DNA of 64,000 nucleotides from JAOUEA01 sp963719165 (GTDB lineage Bacteria; Actinomycetota; UBA4738; HRBIN12), in NCBI GenBank assembly GCA_963719165.1, contig CAVRAV010000001.1, positions 620,001 to 684,000 of the forward strand, given 5' to 3'. Numbering within the stretch: the stretch's first letter is position 1; the number at the start of each line of letters is the position of its first letter. Shown here one piece after another: positions 32,215 through 42,410 of this stretch. The notes under the pieces are model-generated. The model had not been told where the DNA came from. It saw only the letters and a list, made by a program, of their open reading frames with translations, and made no database searches. The position numbers and the translations under genes were made by a program.

Positions 32215-33743
32215 CCCCCGGGGCCCCGCGGCGGGCGCGGGTAAGCTCCGCTCCGGTGGTTCCTTCCCCGCTCCCCGCCCCCTCCGTGCACGCCGTTGCC
32301 CTCTCCGTGGTGGCCCGGGCGGTCTCCGTGGCGGAGCTCGCCGGCGATCCGGCTCTGCGCGTGGAGGATGCTGCCTTCGACTCGCGGGCGGTCACGCCCG
32401 GCTGCCTGTTCTTCTGCGTGCCGGGCTCGTCGGCGGACGGGCATCGCTTCGCGGCCGAGGCCGCCGCGCGCGGGGCGGCGGCGCTGGTGGTCGAGCGGTG
32501 GCTCCCGGCGGTCGATCGTCCCCAGATCCTCGTGCCCTCGGTCCGGGCGGCGATGGGCCCGATGGCCTCCGTGGTCTTCGGGCGCCCGTCGGCGGCCATG
32601 ACCACGGTCGGCATCACGGGCACGAACGGGAAGACGACCATCACGTACCTCCTCGAGTCCGTCCTTCGTGCGGCGGGCCAGCGGCCCGGCGTGGTCGGCA
32701 CGACGGGGGCGCGCGTAGACGGGGCGCCCGTCCCGCTCGCGCGAACGACCCCGGAGGCGCCCGATCTGCACCGTCTCCTGGCGGGCATGGTGGCGGTCGG
32801 CGTCACGACCGTGGCTATGGAGGTCTCGTCCCACGCCCTCGACCAGCATCGCGTCGACGGGGTGGTCTTCGACGTCGCCGCCTTCACGAACCTCTCGCAC
32901 GACCATCTGGACTACCACCCGTCGATGGACGCCTACTTCGCCGCGAAGGCACGCCTGTTCACCCCGGAGCTCGCGCGAGCCGGCGTCGTGAACGCGGACG
33001 ACGCCTGGGGACGCCGCTTGCTCGAACGCCCCTTCATCCCGCTGAGCTCCTTCGCCTCGGACCGCGATGCCGACCTGCGAGCCGAGGACGTCGTCGTCGA
33101 TGGGACCGGGATCGGCTTGCGGGTGGGCGCGGTCGCGTTGCGCTCCCGGCTGCTCGGGGGCTTCAACGTGACGAACGTCCTCGCGGCGGTGGCGGTGGCA
33201 GGGGCGCTCGGCATCGATGCCGAGACGGTCGCGCGCGGCGTCGAGTCGCTCGATCACGTGCCCGGGCGCATGGAGCCGGTCGACGCCGGTCAGAACTTCC
33301 TCGTGGTGGTGGACTACGCGCACACGCCGGATAGCATCCTCAGCGTGCTGCAGGCGGCGCGCCCGTTAAGCGCGGGCCGGATCATCGTCGTATTCGGTTG
33401 CGGGGGTGACCGTGACCGCGCCAAGCGTCCCTTGATGGGAGCCGCGGCGACCGCGAACGCCGACCTCACGATCATCACGAGTGACAACCCGCGTTCCGAA
33501 GATCCGCTGAGGATCGTCGCCGATATCGCAGTGGGCGCGCGCGAGGGCGGGGGCGCCTTCGTGACGGAGCCGGACCGGCGCGCCGCGATCGCGATCGCCG
33601 TGGGCGAAGCCGAGCAGGGCGATGTCGTCCTGATCGCCGGGAAGGGGCACGAGACCCATCAGGTGTTCGCCGAAAGGACGGTCGAGCACGACGACCGCGT
33701 CGCGGCGCGCGAGGCCATCGCGGCCCGGAGGGGCGGGTCGTGA
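32211..33743 (+). CDS. murE: UDP-MurNAc-tripeptide synthetase (meso-DAP type)
   Basis: MurE adds the third amino acid to UDP-MurNAc-L-Ala-D-Glu. The 510-residue protein shows the substrate loop FDSRAVTPGCLFFC, the ATP loop ITGTNGKTTITYLL (K141), HALDQHRVDGV, and DYAHTPDS. The specificity motif DNPR (residues 425-428), known to select meso-diaminopimelate over lysine, indicates DAP-type peptidoglycan. The first about 45 residues look disordered, so a later start (for example the GTG near 32257) is possible. It overlaps ftsI and murF by 4 nt. Confidence 0.93.
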   Translation: MTPGAPRRARVSSAPVVPSPLPAPSVHAVALSVVARAVSVAELAGDPALRVEDAAFDSRAVTPGCLFFCVPGSSADGHRFAAEAAARGAAALVVERWLPAVDRPQILVPSVRAAMGPMASVVFGRPSAAMTTVGITGTNGKTTITYLLESVLRAAGQRPGVVGTTGARVDGAPVPLARTTPEAPDLHRLLAGMVAVGVTTVAMEVSSHALDQHRVDGVVFDVAAFTNLSHDHLDYHPSMDAYFAAKARLFTPELARAGVVNADDAWGRRLLERPFIPLSSFASDRDADLRAEDVVVDGTGIGLRVGAVALRSRLLGGFNVTNVLAAVAVAGALGIDAETVARGVESLDHVPGRMEPVDAGQNFLVVVDYAHTPDSILSVLQAARPLSAGRIIVVFGCGGDRDRAKRPLMGAAATANADLTIITSDNPRSEDPLRIVADIAVGAREGGGAFVTEPDRRAAIAIAVGEAEQGDVVLIAGKGHETHQVFAERTVEHDDRVAAREAIAARRGGS

Positions 33744-35101
33744 AGCCCCGACGCATGTCCGACGTGGCCCGCGCGGTCGACGGGCTCCTGCTGGGCGGGG
33801 AGGCGGTGGTGTCCTCGGTGGCGATCGACTCGCGCGACGTGCGCCCGGGCGGTCTGTTCGTGGCCCTTCCCGGCACCCGAACGGACGGCGGCCGCTTCGT
33901 CCCCGAGGCCTTCACGAACGGAGCCGCCGGCGCCCTCGTGCGAGACAACCTCACGGTCGAGGGCCCGTCGGTGTGCGTCCGCTCCACGAACGACGCGCTC
34001 ATCAGGCTCGCCACGAGCGAGCGCGACCGCATGGATGCCACCGTGGTCGCGATCGCGGGCGCGAACGGGAAGACCTCGACCAAGGACATGACGGGCGCCG
34101 TTCTCGCTCCCCGCTTGCGGACCCACGCGAGCCCGAAGTCGTTCAACAACGAGGTCGGGCTGCCGGTCACCTTGCTGGATGCCCCCGCAGACACGCAGGT
34201 CGTGGTGGCCGAGATGGGTGCGCGGCGCGCGGGCGACGTGGCGATGCTGTGCCGGATCGCGCGCCCCACGGTGGTCGTCGTGACGAACGTGGGCGTGGCC
34301 CATCTGGAGATCTTCGGGTCGTGGGAACGCATCGTTGCGGCCTCGGCGGAGCCCGTCGAAGCGCTGCCGCCCGGAGGCGTTGCGGTGTTGAACGCCGACG
34401 ACGCGGTGGTGGCGGGCTACGCCGAGGCCGCCCCCGGACCCGTGGTCACGTTCGGAACGTCGGCCTCGGCCGACGTGCGTGCGGAGACGGTGTGGCTCGA
34501 TCCGGAGGGCAGGGCGCGCTTCACCCTGGCGGCGGGGGAGGAGCGGGCGGGCGTGGAGCTCGCCGTTCCCGGCGAGCACATGGTGGCGAACGCGCTCGCC
34601 GCTGCCGCCGTGGGAAGGGTCTTCGAGATCCCGCTCGCCGAGGTCGCCGCCGCGCTCGGCTCGGCCACCGTGTCTCCTTGGCGCATGGAGACCTTCACGA
34701 CGCCGGGCGGCGTGCGCGTGGTCAACGATGCCTACAACGCGAACCCCGAGTCCATGGCGGCCGCGTTACGCGCGGCCCGGTGGATGGCGGGTCACGGGCA
34801 CCTCATCGCCGTGCTGGGCACCATGGCCGAACTCGGCCCCATCTCCATGGAGGAGCACGAACGAGTGGGCGAGCTGGCGGCCCGTCTGCGCGTGGACCGA
34901 CTGATCACGGTCGGCTCCGCCGCTCGTCCCATCGCGGCCGCGGGCGTGCGCGAGGGCGTTGAACCCGACAACGTGGCCGCGTACGAGACCGCCGACGAGG
35001 CGCTGGACGACGTGCGGCGCTCGGCCGGGTCGGGCGACGTCGTCCTGTTCAAGGGGTCGCGCGTTGCGGGGCTCGAGCGCCTTGCGGAGGCCCTGCGATG
35101 A
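33740..35101 (+). CDS. murF: UDP-MurNAc-pentapeptide synthetase (D-Ala-D-Ala ligase step)
   Basis: MurF joins D-alanyl-D-alanine to the tripeptide. The 453-residue protein has AIDSRDVRPGGLFVALPG, the ATP loop IAGANGKTSTKDM, KSFNNEVGLPVTLL, EMGARRAGDVAMLCRIARP and the C-terminal-domain VVNDAYNANPESMAAALRA. The GTG start overlaps the murE stop and the last codons overlap mraY. Confidence 0.93.
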   Translation: MKPRRMSDVARAVDGLLLGGEAVVSSVAIDSRDVRPGGLFVALPGTRTDGGRFVPEAFTNGAAGALVRDNLTVEGPSVCVRSTNDALIRLATSERDRMDATVVAIAGANGKTSTKDMTGAVLAPRLRTHASPKSFNNEVGLPVTLLDAPADTQVVVAEMGARRAGDVAMLCRIARPTVVVVTNVGVAHLEIFGSWERIVAASAEPVEALPPGGVAVLNADDAVVAGYAEAAPGPVVTFGTSASADVRAETVWLDPEGRARFTLAAGEERAGVELAVPGEHMVANALAAAAVGRVFEIPLAEVAAALGSATVSPWRMETFTTPGGVRVVNDAYNANPESMAAALRAARWMAGHGHLIAVLGTMAELGPISMEEHERVGELAARLRVDRLITVGSAARPIAAAGVREGVEPDNVAAYETADEALDDVRRSAGSGDVVLFKGSRVAGLERLAEALR

Positions 35102-36165
35102 TCTCGATCCTCGTGGCCGGAGCCGTCGGCCTCACCGTCACGCTGCTCGGCACGCCGGTCGCCATCCGTGCGTTCACGACGTGGGGGTGGGGTCAACGCA
35201 TCCGCGAGGACGGTCCGCACACCCACTTCGAGAAGATGGGCACTCCCACGATGGGTGGGATCGTGATCCTGCTCGCGCTGTTGCTGAGCTATCTCGCCAC
35301 TCGTATCACGGCGGGCGGGGGCACGGCCGCAGGCGTCGCGATGCTCATCGCGGCGGTGGGGTTCGGGGGGGTCGGCTTCCTCGACGACTACATGAAGGTC
35401 CAGCGCCGGCGCTCGCTGGGGCTCACCAAGTCGCAGAAGTTCTTGGGAACGGCGGTGGTGTCGCTGCTCTTCGCCGCGATCGTCGTGCACTACGCACACG
35501 ACACGGGCACCGCCACCACCGTGTCGTTCGTGCGCGACACGGGCCTCAAGCTCGGCGCGTTCTACCTGTTGTGGTGTTTCGTGGTGCTGTCCGCCTCGTC
35601 TCACGCCGTGAACCTCACGGACGGGCTCGACGGCCTCGCTGCCGGGTCGTCGATCCTCGTCTTCTCCGCCTACATCTTCATCGCGTTCTGGCAGTTCCGC
35701 CATCCGTGCTTCGGGACCGTCGTGGCGAACAGCCAGGGTTGTTACGCGGTGAACGCGCGCGCCATGCTGGACGCGGCGATCATCGCCTCGGGGATGATGG
35801 GAGCGGCCACGGGGTTCCTGTGGTGGAACGCCGCCCCCGCCCGCATCTTCATGGGCGACACGGGCGCCCTCGCGATCGGCGGCCTCTTGGGCGCCATCGC
35901 CATCACCACGAACACCGCCCTCCTGCTCGTGATCCTGGGCGGCCTGTTCGTGATCGAGACGATGTCGGTGATCCTCCAGGTGATCTCCTTCCGGGGGTTC
36001 CATCGTCGGATCTTCCGGATGTCGCCCATCCACCATCACTTCGAACTCGCGGGCTGGCCGGAGTTCACCGTGATCGTTCGTTTCTGGATCATCGCGGGGC
36101 TCTGTGTGGCGGTCGGGCTCGGCCTCTACTACGCGGATTTCATCGCGCGGGGTGGGCTGGGATGA
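35098..36165 (+). CDS. mraY: Phospho-MurNAc-pentapeptide transferase
   Basis: MraY transfers phospho-MurNAc-pentapeptide to undecaprenyl phosphate, making lipid I in the membrane. The 355-residue protein has about ten helices and the catalytic motifs GFLDDYMKVQRRRSLGL, NLTDGLDGLAAG, IFMGDTGALAIGG and PIHHHFELAGWPE. Both ends overlap neighbours by 4 nt. Confidence 0.95.
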   Translation: MISILVAGAVGLTVTLLGTPVAIRAFTTWGWGQRIREDGPHTHFEKMGTPTMGGIVILLALLLSYLATRITAGGGTAAGVAMLIAAVGFGGVGFLDDYMKVQRRRSLGLTKSQKFLGTAVVSLLFAAIVVHYAHDTGTATTVSFVRDTGLKLGAFYLLWCFVVLSASSHAVNLTDGLDGLAAGSSILVFSAYIFIAFWQFRHPCFGTVVANSQGCYAVNARAMLDAAIIASGMMGAATGFLWWNAAPARIFMGDTGALAIGGLLGAIAITTNTALLLVILGGLFVIETMSVILQVISFRGFHRRIFRMSPIHHHFELAGWPEFTVIVRFWIIAGLCVAVGLGLYYADFIARGGLG

Positions 36166-37511
36166 GCGGGATATTCGAGGGCGAGCGGGCGATCGTGGTG
36201 GGGGCCGGCGTGGCGGGCGTGGCGGCGGCCGAGGTCCTCGCCGGCGAGGGTGCCGAGGTGCGGATCACCGAGGCACGGCCGGCCACGGAGATCGCCGAGG
36301 CAGGGCGCCTGCGCGCGCGTGGCATCACCCTGCTCGCCGGCGGTCACGATCCCTCCCACCTCGACGACGCTACGCTCGTCGTGACCGGACCGGGGGTTCC
36401 TCCCTCGGCCGAGGTGCTCGGGTGGGTTCGCGCGCGAGGGTTGCCGCTGTGGGGGGAGCTCGAGCTCGGCGCCCGGGTCGCGGATGCCCCGTACCTCGCC
36501 GTGACAGGCACCAACGGCAAGACCACCACCACGGCCATGTTGACCGCTTGCCTGCGAGCGGGCGGGCTGGACGCCGTGGCCTGCGGGAACATCGGGCGCG
36601 CCTTCCCCGCCGCGGCCGTCGAGAGGCACGAGGCGCTCGTGGTCGAGGCGTCCTCGTTCCAGCTGGCGCTGCAATCCTCGTTCCACCCGGCGGTCTCCGT
36701 CCTGCTGAATCTCGCACCGGATCATCTGGACTGGCACGGGGGGTTCGAGGCGTATGCGCGCGCCAAGGCGGCGATCTTCCATCTTCAGGGGCCCGGCGAC
36801 ACGCACGTGGGCAACCGCGATGACCTCGCGGCTGCCGCCGTGTCCGCGACGGCCCCGTGCGAGCGCGTGTGGTTCCGCGAGGGCGATCCTTCCCAGGGCG
36901 AGGTCGGCTACCTCGACGATCGGTTGACCGCTCGGTGGCCGCACGAGGTCGTGGACCTCGGGCCCGTGGATCGCGGCCGCGCCGGATCATCGGCCGACGC
37001 CGCCGCCGCGGCAGCCGCGGCGCTCGCCTTCGGGGTGGACCCAGGGGCCGTGCGCCGGGGGCTCGAGGGTTTCGAGCCCGCCCGTCATCGAGGAGAGACC
37101 GTTGCCGAGGTCGACGGTGTCCGCTTCGTCGACAACTCCAAGGCCACGAACGTGCACGCCGCCCTCGCGGCCCTGGCGGGCGCGCACGACGCGGTGCTGA
37201 TCGCCGGGGGGCGGGCCAAGGGCGTCGATCTCTCGCCGCTCGCCGACCGCGCCGACCGGCTGCGCGCCGTGATGGCGATCGGCGAGGCGGCGCCCGACCT
37301 CGTCGCGGTGTTCGACGGCCTCGTCCCGACCCGCGCCGTGGACACCATCGAACGAGCCGTGCGGGAGGCATTCGCGATCGCCCGTCCCGACGGCACCGTG
37401 GTGCTGGCCCCGGCGTGTGCGAGCTGGGATCAGTTCACGGGGTACGCGGAACGTGGCGAACGGTTCGCGGCGGCCGCGCGGGCTCTGGGTGAGGTGAGGG
37501 CCCATGGCTGA
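36162..37511 (+). CDS. murD: UDP-MurNAc-L-Ala:D-Glu ligase
   Basis: MurD adds D-glutamate. The 449-residue protein starts with a Rossmann-like VVGAGVAGVAAAEVLAG. It then shows the ATP loop VTGTNGKTTTTAML (K120), EASSFQLALQ, NLAPDHLDWHGG, FVDNSKATNVHAALAAL and LLAPACASWDQF-like sequence (VLAPACASWDQFTGYAERG). The ATG overlaps mraY by 4 nt and the end overlaps ftsW by 8 nt. Confidence 0.93.
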   Translation: MSGIFEGERAIVVGAGVAGVAAAEVLAGEGAEVRITEARPATEIAEAGRLRARGITLLAGGHDPSHLDDATLVVTGPGVPPSAEVLGWVRARGLPLWGELELGARVADAPYLAVTGTNGKTTTTAMLTACLRAGGLDAVACGNIGRAFPAAAVERHEALVVEASSFQLALQSSFHPAVSVLLNLAPDHLDWHGGFEAYARAKAAIFHLQGPGDTHVGNRDDLAAAAVSATAPCERVWFREGDPSQGEVGYLDDRLTARWPHEVVDLGPVDRGRAGSSADAAAAAAAALAFGVDPGAVRRGLEGFEPARHRGETVAEVDGVRFVDNSKATNVHAALAALAGAHDAVLIAGGRAKGVDLSPLADRADRLRAVMAIGEAAPDLVAVFDGLVPTRAVDTIERAVREAFAIARPDGTVVLAPACASWDQFTGYAERGERFAAAARALGEVRAHG

Positions 37512-38862
37512 GGGCCGGACCGCGCGCAGGCATGCGTCGCCCGTCGAGCGGACGCCGACACGCACGAAGCAGCCCGTGCGCGGGCGGTCGGCGCGGGTTG
37601 CAACGACGCAGCCGAGCGCGTCGGCTCGTGACAGCCGGCTCCGGTCCGTGCCCGTCGGCGACCCACCTCCCTCGAAGAAGGAGGCCGCCGCATCGGCCCG
37701 CGCGAGCGTGCTCCTGCTGTTGATCCCCACCGCCTTGTTGATCGTGCTCGGCCTGGTGATGGTCCTGTCGGCGGGATCGATCTCGGCCGTCGAGGGATAC
37801 GACGGCAACGGCTTCTGGTACTTCCAACGCCAGCTGATCTATGCGGCGGTCGGCGTCGTCGCCCTCGGGGTAGCCTGGCGGCTCCCGTACCGAATCTGGC
37901 AACGGCTGGCGACTCCGATGCTGCTTCTGAGCCTCCCGCTGATGATCATCGCCCTGCACCCCACGGCGGGCACCGCGTTCTCCGGAGCCTCGCGGTGGAT
38001 CGATCTTGGACCGGTCACGTTGCAGCCGGCCGAGTTCCTGAAGCTGGGGATGGTGGCGTTCACGGCCACCATCTTGACGAGGAAATGGAAGCGACTGGAC
38101 GAGCCCGCGCACCTCCTGGTGCCGCTCGCGCCGGTGCTCGTGATCGTGGCCACCCTCGTGATCCTGCAGAAGGACCTCGGCACGACCATCATCATCTGCC
38201 TCGCTGTGTTCCTGATGCTGTTCGTCGCGGGCGTGCGAGGGCGGTACCTGTCCGTCGCGGCCTTCACGGGGCTGTTGGCGGGTGCGCTGCTGATCTTCGG
38301 GCAGAGCTACCGCCGCACCCGGTTCCTCGATGCCTGGCTCAGCCCCATGTCGCATGCCCAGGACGCGGGATATCAGCTGATCCAGAGTCTGATCGCCCTC
38401 GGCTCCGGCGGCTGGCTCGGCGTGGGCCTGGGCAACAGCCGGCAGAAATGGGACTACCTCCCGAACGCCCACAGCGACTTCATCTTCGCGATCATCGGCG
38501 AGGAGTTGGGGCTGATCGGTGCGATCGCGGTGGTGGCCACGTTCGCGGTGCTCGTCTACGCGGGGATCCGGATCGCGGTGCGGGCGCCCGACACGTTCGG
38601 CCGGCTCCTCGCCACGGGGATCGTGGCGTGGATCGGTCTGCAGGCCGTCGTGAACATGGGGGCCGTCACCGGCCTCCTGCCGATCACGGGGATCCCGCTG
38701 CCGTTGGTGTCCTTCGGGGGCACCGCGCTCGTGGTCACGCTGGCCGGGATCGGGGTGCTCGCGAGCATCGCCCGCAGCGGCGCCGCGCCGCGGGCCACGA
38801 GGGCGTCCCGCGGGGCGGCGCGATCTCCGTCCCCTGGGCCCTCGCACGGGGCCAGACCGTGA
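37504..38862 (+). CDS. ftsW: Septal peptidoglycan glycosyltransferase FtsW (SEDS)
   Basis: This 452-residue SEDS protein has ten helices after a long basic, Ala/Ser-rich cytoplasmic tail (about 60 residues). Family motifs include SRWIDLGPVTLQPAEFLKL, DLGTTIIICLAV, GYQLIQSLIALGSGGWLGVG, LPNAHSDFIFAIIGEELG and GIPLPLVSFGGTALV. FtsW polymerises glycan at the septum together with FtsI. It overlaps murD and murG. Confidence 0.93.
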   Translation: MAEGRTARRHASPVERTPTRTKQPVRGRSARVATTQPSASARDSRLRSVPVGDPPPSKKEAAASARASVLLLLIPTALLIVLGLVMVLSAGSISAVEGYDGNGFWYFQRQLIYAAVGVVALGVAWRLPYRIWQRLATPMLLLSLPLMIIALHPTAGTAFSGASRWIDLGPVTLQPAEFLKLGMVAFTATILTRKWKRLDEPAHLLVPLAPVLVIVATLVILQKDLGTTIIICLAVFLMLFVAGVRGRYLSVAAFTGLLAGALLIFGQSYRRTRFLDAWLSPMSHAQDAGYQLIQSLIALGSGGWLGVGLGNSRQKWDYLPNAHSDFIFAIIGEELGLIGAIAVVATFAVLVYAGIRIAVRAPDTFGRLLATGIVAWIGLQAVVNMGAVTGLLPITGIPLPLVSFGGTALVVTLAGIGVLASIARSGAAPRATRASRGAARSPSPGPSHGARP

Positions 38863-39959
38863 AGGTGATCGTCGCGGGCGGCGGCACCGGGGGCCATGTG
38901 TTCCCGGGCCTGGCGCTCGCCGATCGGCTCCGCACGGACCACGGCGCAACGGTCGAGTTCATCGGCTCGCCCCTCGGGCCTGAGGCCCGGCTCGTTCCCG
39001 ACGCCGGCTATCCATTCCACGGCGTGGACGCCGCCCCGCTGTATCGCGAGCTCTCGCGGCGAGCCGCACGGGCACCCTTCATTGCCCTGCGCTCGGTCCG
39101 CGCGTCGCGTCCGATCCTCGCGGGCGCCGACGTGGTCGTGGGCGTTGGCGGCTATGTGAGCGTTCCGCCGGGGCTCGCCGCGCGTCGCGCGCACGTCCCG
39201 CTGGTGCTCCACGAGCAGAACGCGGTGCCGAGCCTCGCGAACCGGCTCCTGGCACGCCGCGCGGCGGCCGTGGGCATCACCTTCGAGGACGCCCGCGGGC
39301 ATCTGCGGGGCAGGGCCCAGATCGCCCTCACGGGGAACCCGGTGCGAGCTCCGATCCTGAGCGTGCAGGCGCGTCGGGGAGAGCTCGCTGCCGAGGCCCG
39401 CTCGATGTTCGGGTTCGACGCGGAGCGCACGACCGTGGTGGTCTTCGGGGGCAGCCAAGGGGCCTTGCACCTCGACGAAGCGATCGCAGGGGCCCTGCCG
39501 ATGCTGGCGGACCGGCACGACCTGCAGTTCCTGGTGTTGACCGGTGCGGACCACGCCAAGGTGGTGGCCGGTCCGGCACACGCGCGCGCGCCGCTGACGC
39601 ACGTCCTCCCGTTCCTCGAGCGGATGGAGCTCGCCTACGCGGTCGCGGACCTCGCCGTCACCCGCTCCGGCGCCACGAGCATCGCGGAGATGACCGTGTG
39701 CGGGATCCCCATGCTCCTCGTGCCTTATCCGTTCGCGACGGAGAACCATCAGGAGGCGAACGCACGGGAACTCGAGCGCAGCGGCGCGGCGGACGTGGAG
39801 CTTGACACGCGGCTCACGCCCGACGGCCTGGCTCGTCGGATCGTGGATCTCGTCGACGGCCGCGAGCGTCGCGCGGCCATGGGCGCGGCCAGCCGAGCCT
39901 GGGGGCGCCCCGAGGCGGACGCCACGTTGGCCCGGCTCGTCGTCGGGGTCGCGTCGTGA
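38859..39959 (+). CDS. murG: Lipid II synthase (GlcNAc transferase)
   Basis: MurG adds GlcNAc to lipid I. The 366-residue protein shows IVAGGGTGGHVFPGLALA at the N-terminus, VVGVGGYVSVPPGLAAR, LVLHEQNAVPSLANRLL, ALTGNPVR, VFGGSQGALHLDEAI, VTRSGATSIAEMTVCGIP and PYPFATENHQEANA. The GTG start overlaps ftsW by 4 nt and the stop overlaps murC by 4 nt. Confidence 0.94.
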   Translation: MKVIVAGGGTGGHVFPGLALADRLRTDHGATVEFIGSPLGPEARLVPDAGYPFHGVDAAPLYRELSRRAARAPFIALRSVRASRPILAGADVVVGVGGYVSVPPGLAARRAHVPLVLHEQNAVPSLANRLLARRAAAVGITFEDARGHLRGRAQIALTGNPVRAPILSVQARRGELAAEARSMFGFDAERTTVVVFGGSQGALHLDEAIAGALPMLADRHDLQFLVLTGADHAKVVAGPAHARAPLTHVLPFLERMELAYAVADLAVTRSGATSIAEMTVCGIPMLLVPYPFATENHQEANARELERSGAADVELDTRLTPDGLARRIVDLVDGRERRAAMGAASRAWGRPEADATLARLVVGVAS

Positions 39960-41383
39960 GTGGATACGCGCCACCCCCGGGGAGCATCCCCACCCTGCCG
40001 GTGCCCACGCTCGACGGGGTCGGGCGCGTCCACCTGATCGGCGTGGGGGGCGCGGGGATGCGGAACCTGGCCCGGCTCTTCTTGGCGCGCGGCGTGGACG
40101 TGACCGGCTCCGATCTCAAGGACTCGCGGGGACTCGCGGAACTCGCCGCATTGGGAGCCGGCGTGCGGGTGGGCCATGCGGCCGCTCATCTGGGGGACTC
40201 CGACGTCGTCGTGATCTCCAGCGCGATCGGCGAACGCAATCCCGAGCTGGTGTCCGCCCGCGAGCGCGGCATCGCCGTGTGGGCCCGCCAGCAGGCCATC
40301 GCCGCGTTCGCAGCAGGACAGCGCGCGATCGCGGTGGCGGGCACGCATGGGAAGACGACCACCACGTCGATGGTCGCGGTGATCCTGGAGCATGCCGGGG
40401 CCGATCCCACGTACCTCATCGGCGGCGATCTGAACGAGAGCGGCAGCGGGGCGCGGTCCGGTTCGGGCGACGTGTTCCTCTTCGAGGCCGACGAGAGCGA
40501 CGGATCGTTCCTGCTCGTGCGTCCGTTCGTGGGCGTCGTAACCAACGTCGACGTCGACCACGTGGACTTCTACCCCGGGGGCCGCGAAGAGATCGAGCGC
40601 GCGTTCGCGGCCTTCGCGGACGGGTGCGAGCACGTCGTGGCGTGCGGGGACGACCCCGGAGCACGGGCGGCGCTCGCGGCGTCGGGCACCGCCGCGTTGA
40701 CCTACGGGACGGGGTCGGAGAATGCGCTCACGGTCACGACGCATGAGCTCGGCCCCGACGGCGCCCGCGGGACGGTGCGCATACCCGGCGGGAGCGAGGT
40801 GATGCTCTCGTTGCAGGTGGACGGCGTTCACAACCTCCTGAACGCCGCCGCGGCCATGGGCGCCGCCTCGCTGGTGGGCGTGGACCCGGCCGTGGCCGCG
40901 GTTGCCCTCGGCGCCTTCGCCGGCGTGCATCGCCGGTTCGAGTTCCGCGGCACGGCCCGCGGGGCGGACTTCTTCGACGACTACGGGCACACCCCGACGG
41001 AGATGGCGGTCACCCTGCAGACGGCGCGCCGGCGTACGCCCGCGCGCCTCGTCGCCGTCGTGCAGCCACATCGCTACACGCGCGTGCAGTCCCTGTGGCG
41101 CGAGCTGGGCTCGAGCCTCACGGAGGCGGATCTCATCGTCGTCACCGACGTGTACGGCGCCGCACAGGAGCCGATCCCCGGCGTGACGGGAGAGCTGGTG
41201 GCCGACGGTGCGCGACGGGCCGACCCCGCGGCTGAGGTCGTCTACCTTCCGCATCGTCACGAGGTCGTGGACTATCTCGACGCCGAGGTCCGGGGTGGCG
41301 ACCTGGTCATCACGATGGGATGTGGCGACGTGTGGATGCTCGGCGACGCCGCGATCCAACGGCTTCGAGGGTTTGACCGATGA
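39956..41383 (+). CDS. murC: UDP-MurNAc:L-alanine ligase
   Basis: MurC adds the first L-alanine. The 475-residue protein has HLIGVGGAGMRNLARLFLA, the ATP loop VAGTHGKTTTTSMVA (K133), FEADESDGSFLL, TNVDVDHVDFY, GVHRRFEFRG, FFDDYGHTPTEMAVTLQTAR and VVQPHRYTRVQSL. A proline-rich lead of about 20 residues precedes the first strand. The GTG start overlaps murG and the end overlaps murB. Confidence 0.94.
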   Translation: MSGYAPPPGSIPTLPVPTLDGVGRVHLIGVGGAGMRNLARLFLARGVDVTGSDLKDSRGLAELAALGAGVRVGHAAAHLGDSDVVVISSAIGERNPELVSARERGIAVWARQQAIAAFAAGQRAIAVAGTHGKTTTTSMVAVILEHAGADPTYLIGGDLNESGSGARSGSGDVFLFEADESDGSFLLVRPFVGVVTNVDVDHVDFYPGGREEIERAFAAFADGCEHVVACGDDPGARAALAASGTAALTYGTGSENALTVTTHELGPDGARGTVRIPGGSEVMLSLQVDGVHNLLNAAAAMGAASLVGVDPAVAAVALGAFAGVHRRFEFRGTARGADFFDDYGHTPTEMAVTLQTARRRTPARLVAVVQPHRYTRVQSLWRELGSSLTEADLIVVTDVYGAAQEPIPGVTGELVADGARRADPAAEVVYLPHRHEVVDYLDAEVRGGDLVITMGCGDVWMLGDAAIQRLRGFDR

Positions 41384-42309
41384 ACGACCCGATCGCCCGG
41401 GCGGAGGCAATGCTGCGCGCGACGGCGGGGGACCGCGTGCACGCCGGGCTCAGCCTCGCGCCCCTCACGACCTTCCGGATCGGAGGCCCAGCGGCGATCT
41501 ACCTCGAGCCTCAGGACGAGGACGACCTCGTCGCCGCGGGTCGTGCCATCACGGAAACCGAGATCCCGTTCATCGTGGTCGGCAAGGGATCGAACCTCCT
41601 CGTGTCGGATCGCGGATTCGCCGGCCTCGTCCTTCGACTCGGGCACGGCTATCGATGGGTGGCTCGGGATGCCGGCCGGCTGCGCGCCGGCGCGGCCACA
41701 CCGCTGCCCGCCCTCGCAGGCGTCGCGCTGCAGCACGGGCTCGCCGGGCTTGCGTTCGGCGTCGCGATCCCCGCGACGACGGGCGGCGCCGTCAAGATGA
41801 ACGCCGGCGCCCACGAAGGCTCGATGGTCGACGTCGTCGAGACCGTGGAGGTGTACCGGCTGCGGGCCGGCGCGGCCTCGTCCATCCCCGCTGCGGATGT
41901 TGGGTTCACCTATCGTCGCTCGTCGCTTCCCGAGGACGCCGTGGTGTGCGCGGCGACGGTTGCGCTCACCCCGGCCGACCCGGTGCAGATACGCGCCGCC
42001 ATGGACGAGGCGCGATCCTGGCGGCGCCGCACGCAGCCGCTCGGAGAGCCCAATTGCGGAAGCGTCTTCAAGAACCCGAGGGGGGATCACGCAGCGCGAT
42101 TGATCGAGGCCGCCGGGATGAAGGGCCGGACCGTGGGAGGCGCCCGCATCAGCACGAAGCACGCGAACTTCATCGTTGCCAACCAGCGGGCGAGGGCCAC
42201 GGATGTCCTGACCTTGATCGGCGAGGTGCAGGCCGAGGTGGAGCGGGCCTGCGGCGTCCGCCTCGAGCGGGAGGTCCGGCTCGTGGGGGCGTTCGACGAT
42301 GCGGCCTGA
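41380..42309 (+). CDS. murB: UDP-N-acetylenolpyruvoylglucosamine reductase
   Basis: MurB reduces the enolpyruvyl group with NADPH and FAD. The 309-residue protein has TTFRIGGPAAIYLE, the FAD loop VVGKGSNLLVSDRGF, GLAFGVAIPATTGGAVKMNAG, FTYRRSSLP and EPNCGSVFKNPRGDHAARL with the catalytic Ser. It ends in the usual HANFIVANQ segment. The absence of the extra C-terminal lobe fits a type II (shorter) enzyme. It overlaps murC by 4 nt. Confidence 0.93.
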   Translation: MNDPIARAEAMLRATAGDRVHAGLSLAPLTTFRIGGPAAIYLEPQDEDDLVAAGRAITETEIPFIVVGKGSNLLVSDRGFAGLVLRLGHGYRWVARDAGRLRAGAATPLPALAGVALQHGLAGLAFGVAIPATTGGAVKMNAGAHEGSMVDVVETVEVYRLRAGAASSIPAADVGFTYRRSSLPEDAVVCAATVALTPADPVQIRAAMDEARSWRRRTQPLGEPNCGSVFKNPRGDHAARLIEAAGMKGRTVGGARISTKHANFIVANQRARATDVLTLIGEVQAEVERACGVRLEREVRLVGAFDDAA

Positions 42310-42410
42310 AGCGCCCGAGCACGAGGGCACGCCCGACGCCTCGGCGCCCCGGGCGGCGAGCCCGCGCGAGCCCTCGGCCTCCGGGCCGGAACGGCGCCCC
42401 CGCCTCCACC